Shown here in pieces: positions 58,899 to 64,000 of a stretch of DNA of 64,000 nucleotides. A program made the position numbers and the translations under genes. The stretch is from Verrucomicrobiales bacterium. Lineage in GTDB: Bacteria; Verrucomicrobiota; Verrucomicrobiia; Verrucomicrobiales; V1-33. The notes beneath the pieces are model-generated. The model did no database searches and had not been told where the DNA came from. It was given only the letters and a program-made list of their open reading frames with translations. Every line of letters starts with the position of its first letter. The first letter of the stretch is position 1. The stretch spans positions 1-64,000 of the forward strand of contig JAQGPJ010000068.1 in assembly GCA_028293125.1 (NCBI GenBank), read 5' to 3'.

Positions 58899-59095
58899 GG
58901 CTCTGGTGGGATCCTTAATGCACGGTCTCCGCATCCGCGCCACCGCTCATCGGTGCGGTTGACGGGAACTTCCGGAGCCAGGCGGATTTGAACAGTCATG
59001 AATCCTCCTTGCACGGGGGAGAGGGCTGCTCCAGGATGATGATTCCCGCCGGGCTGCCTGCGGGAACAGCAACCTTTTTTCATTTTCATTACCCT

Positions 59096-61891
<2,796 letters not shown>

Positions 61892-61957
61892 GCGGGAAAA
61901 TTCAAAAACCAGGACTGCCCGGCCCGCTGAGGCCCGCTCCGTCCCCTTCACAACGCC

Positions 61958-62203
61958 ATGAATCTTGAAATGCCCACTCCGGCGGAGACCGAAGGTCTGC
62001 GGAAAGCGCTGCTGATCGTGCTTGGAGTGATGATTGTGACCATCCCCGTCATCGCAGTACTGGTGGTCGCCAAAATCAAAGCCAACCAGCGGGACCGTGA
62101 ACGGCGTCCAGCCCCTCCCCCGGCTGGAAACAACCCCGCTGAAAGCCCGCGGGCGGCGCGGAGCACGGACGAAGCCGGCCGTGAGCCGCCACCCCATGCC
62201 TGA
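61958..62203 (+). CDS. Small single-pass membrane protein
   Basis: 81 aa, MNLEMPTPAETEGLRKALLIVLGVMIVTIPVIAVLVVAKIKANQRDRERR; slight overlap with the next gene. Confidence 0.6.
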   Translation: MNLEMPTPAETEGLRKALLIVLGVMIVTIPVIAVLVVAKIKANQRDRERRPAPPPAGNNPAESPRAARSTDEAGREPPPHA

Positions 62204-62813
62204 GCGGCGGTCCCGGCTTTTTGAACACCCGGATTTCCCGCCCCCGGGCGGAGGCTCCGGCTGGCATCCTCTGCATCTTCCCTGGCCGCATCTCATCAGC
62301 ACGCCGGATCATGCCGTGCCACGTGTCCGCTGGACCCGGTGCGGTGCGGGAGCGCTCCTTTGGGAGATCCAAGCTCCTCCGCCACTCGCGGCGCGGAGCG
62401 CGTTCAGAACGGCGGCTGACGGATTCACCGAAGGCCTGTGGACGCAGGATGTCGCGGAGTGCTTCATCGCGGACCCCGGCACAGGCCACTATACGGAATA
62501 CAATCTCAGCCCGGCGGGAGCCTGGTGGGCCTGCCATTACACCGCACCCCGCCAGCGCAGCGATCCACAGCCGGACTGGCTCCGGGCCGGCATCGTAACC
62601 GAAACCGGCTGGACGAAAACCGGCTGGACGGGCCGCATGATCTGCCCCCTTCCCCCGCCTGCAGCCACGCAAGCCGCGACGGGCCGCCCTGTCGTGAATT
62701 TCACGGCGGTTGTGGCGATTCCGGACGCCCGCGCCTACTACAGTCTGGCCGCCATCGGTGGCGGTGAGCGCCCGGATTTTCACCGGCTCATGGGTTGGAG
62801 AGAGCTGGAGTAA
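62196..62813 (+). CDS. Hypothetical protein, carbohydrate-binding family 9-like
   Basis: WTQDVAECFIADPGTGHYTEYNLSPAGAWWACHYTAPRQR resembles CBM9-like domains. Confidence 0.6.
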   Translation: MPERRSRLFEHPDFPPPGGGSGWHPLHLPWPHLISTPDHAVPRVRWTRCGAGALLWEIQAPPPLAARSAFRTAADGFTEGLWTQDVAECFIADPGTGHYTEYNLSPAGAWWACHYTAPRQRSDPQPDWLRAGIVTETGWTKTGWTGRMICPLPPPAATQAATGRPVVNFTAVVAIPDARAYYSLAAIGGGERPDFHRLMGWRELE

Positions 62814-62854
62814 ACGGGCATCAGTCCTGCGGAGCCCGGAAGCCTGCTGCCGGT

Positions 62855-64000
62855 TCACTCCGCAGCCCGTGTGGACACGGCGCGCCACCAGGCGCGGGGA
62901 CCAGCAGGCCGGGGGAGATTGACCTCATGGAAAGTCTCCGCGGGGGTGATGGTTGTGGTCCGGGAGACCGGAACGACGTTCCGCCAGGAGAGCAGATCCG
63001 TAGTGATCTGATAGAGGAAACTGTCCGCCGTGTCGCTAGGCCAGCCGTGATGGCTGAATCGGAACAGGGATCCGTTGAGGGCGGTGACAGGCGGCTGTCC
63101 GTATCTTTCCCCGAAGGCAAAGCTGGTGAAGGTCCCCGCCGTGGCCGGGCGGTTGGCCAGCCAGGTCCGGTAGTCCGGCAGTGCGGCGGGGGTGAAAATC
63201 TCCAGAGTCCATGACTGGAGCACCGCGGTCTGGGTGTCGGGCCGGTCGTCCATGACCCGGAGAGTCCAGATGCCGGCGGCGGCGCGGTCCGTGAGAACCG
63301 TCAGATCGGCGGCGGGCTGCAGGGCATCGGTGCAGGGCGGGCCGGACTGGGAAAACGGGCGCAGGGAGTGCGGGGAAAGCAGCGTCCGGCGGAAGTCCGC
63401 TCCATGCCGGAGGCGGGCTCCGTCCACCAGCGTCAGCGGTGGCAGCAGCAGAGCCGGCGGCGTCTCGAGAGTGAGGGTCAGCGTCTGGGTGTCGGGGTGC
63501 CTGAGGTCCAGCCAGATCCGGATTTCCTCAATGTTTCCGGGCGCTGTCAGGCTGATGGGAAAGGTGGCCGCGCCATGGTCGGGCACCGCCGCCGGTCCGG
63601 GAAAAGTGGCCACCGCCTGGGTGCGGCGGAAGAGCCGGGCCGGTTCGGTCAGCGGCAGAGGGACCGCGGTACCGAATGGCGGACGGGAGCGGAACTCCAG
63701 TGCCAGCCGGGCACAGGCCAGCCGGGGCAGGCTGAAAGCGCCCCCGGTCAGCAGTCCCGCCGGCGTCATGAGAAGGGTCTGCACCGGCCCATTGCCCATG
63801 GGTGGCTGCCATCCGGGATCCAAGGTGCCGTCAGGCTGGAGCCGCAGGATGGACCGCACGGGCCGGGTTCCACAGAGGGAGAAATCGCCGCCGGCGTAAA
63901 TCCGGTTCTGACCGTCCAGCGCCAAAGTCTGCACGGCGTCGTCCAGGACCGGCGGAGCGAAGGAGGGATCGGCTGATCCGTTTTCCAGCACCCGAGCCAG
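62855..64000 (-). CDS. Partial secreted protein with delta-60-type repeats and P/proprotein convertase-like domain (5' end outside window)
   Basis: LARVLENGSADPSFAPPVLDDAVQTLALDGQNRIYAGGDFSLCGTRPVRSILRLQPDGTLDPGW repeat; IRIWLDLRHPDTQTLTLTLETP...GIWTLRVMDDRPDTQTAVLQSWTLEIF; open frame continues past the window edge. Confidence 0.8.
   Translation of the reverse strand: MARVLENGSADPSFAPPVLDDAVQTLALDGQNRIYAGGDFSLCGTRPVRSILRLQPDGTLDPGWQPPMGNGPVQTLLMTPAGLLTGGAFSLPRLACARLALEFRSRPPFGTAVPLPLTEPARLFRRTQAVATFPGPAAVPDHGAATFPISLTAPGNIEEIRIWLDLRHPDTQTLTLTLETPPALLLPPLTLVDGARLRHGADFRRTLLSPHSLRPFSQSGPPCTDALQPAADLTVLTDRAAAGIWTLRVMDDRPDTQTAVLQSWTLEIFTPAALPDYRTWLANRPATAGTFTSFAFGERYGQPPVTALNGSLFRFSHHGWPSDTADSFLYQITTDLLSWRNVVPVSRTTTITPAETFHEVNLPRPAGPRAWWRAVSTRAAE

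Noticed and set aside
56820-58991. 723-aa plus-strand ORF opposite the PVC haem-binding gene
   Set aside because: Antisense to a gene with signal peptide and CxxCH motif; composition is frame-shadow-like.

Overview
The window is a GC-rich bacterial chromosome segment. Gene content (PVC-type cytochromes with WD40, kinase-WD40 fusions with a neighbouring ECF sigma factor, PEP-CTERM, LTD/CotH proteins) suggests Verrucomicrobia; this is inferred without any search. I support about 43 protein-coding genes, one of them interrupted by an in-frame stop, plus several terminators and candidate regulatory sites. I saw no tRNA, rRNA, CRISPR array or intact transposon. The strongest candidate for an undescribed system is a metal-response island at about 5.1-16.0 kb. 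It has a cnrYXH-like anti-sigma / periplasmic sensor / ECF sigma module, a multicopper oxidase (CopA-like) fused through a Met/His-rich linker to a CopB-like outer-membrane barrel, two paralogous small Cys-rich proteins flanking the fusion, and a divergent TolC-HlyD-MacB-type efflux operon. By eye I found a shared bipartite 31-nt promoter-like motif, (A/T)AGGGTTTyC-N15-T-N2-CCC, upstream of the sigma module, the copper genes and the efflux operon, which would tie them into one ECF-sigma regulon. Other items of note: an AAA-ATPase + TOPRIM/DUF3226-like pair (possible OLD/PARIS-like defence module); a roughly 143-aa minimal kinase-like protein next to a PP2C phosphatase; a 103-nt hairpin whose wobble pairs fit only + strand RNA; a 19-bp Fur-box-like palindrome; an amber codon inside an internally repetitive protein; and an acidic insertion in the GyrA C-terminal domain.
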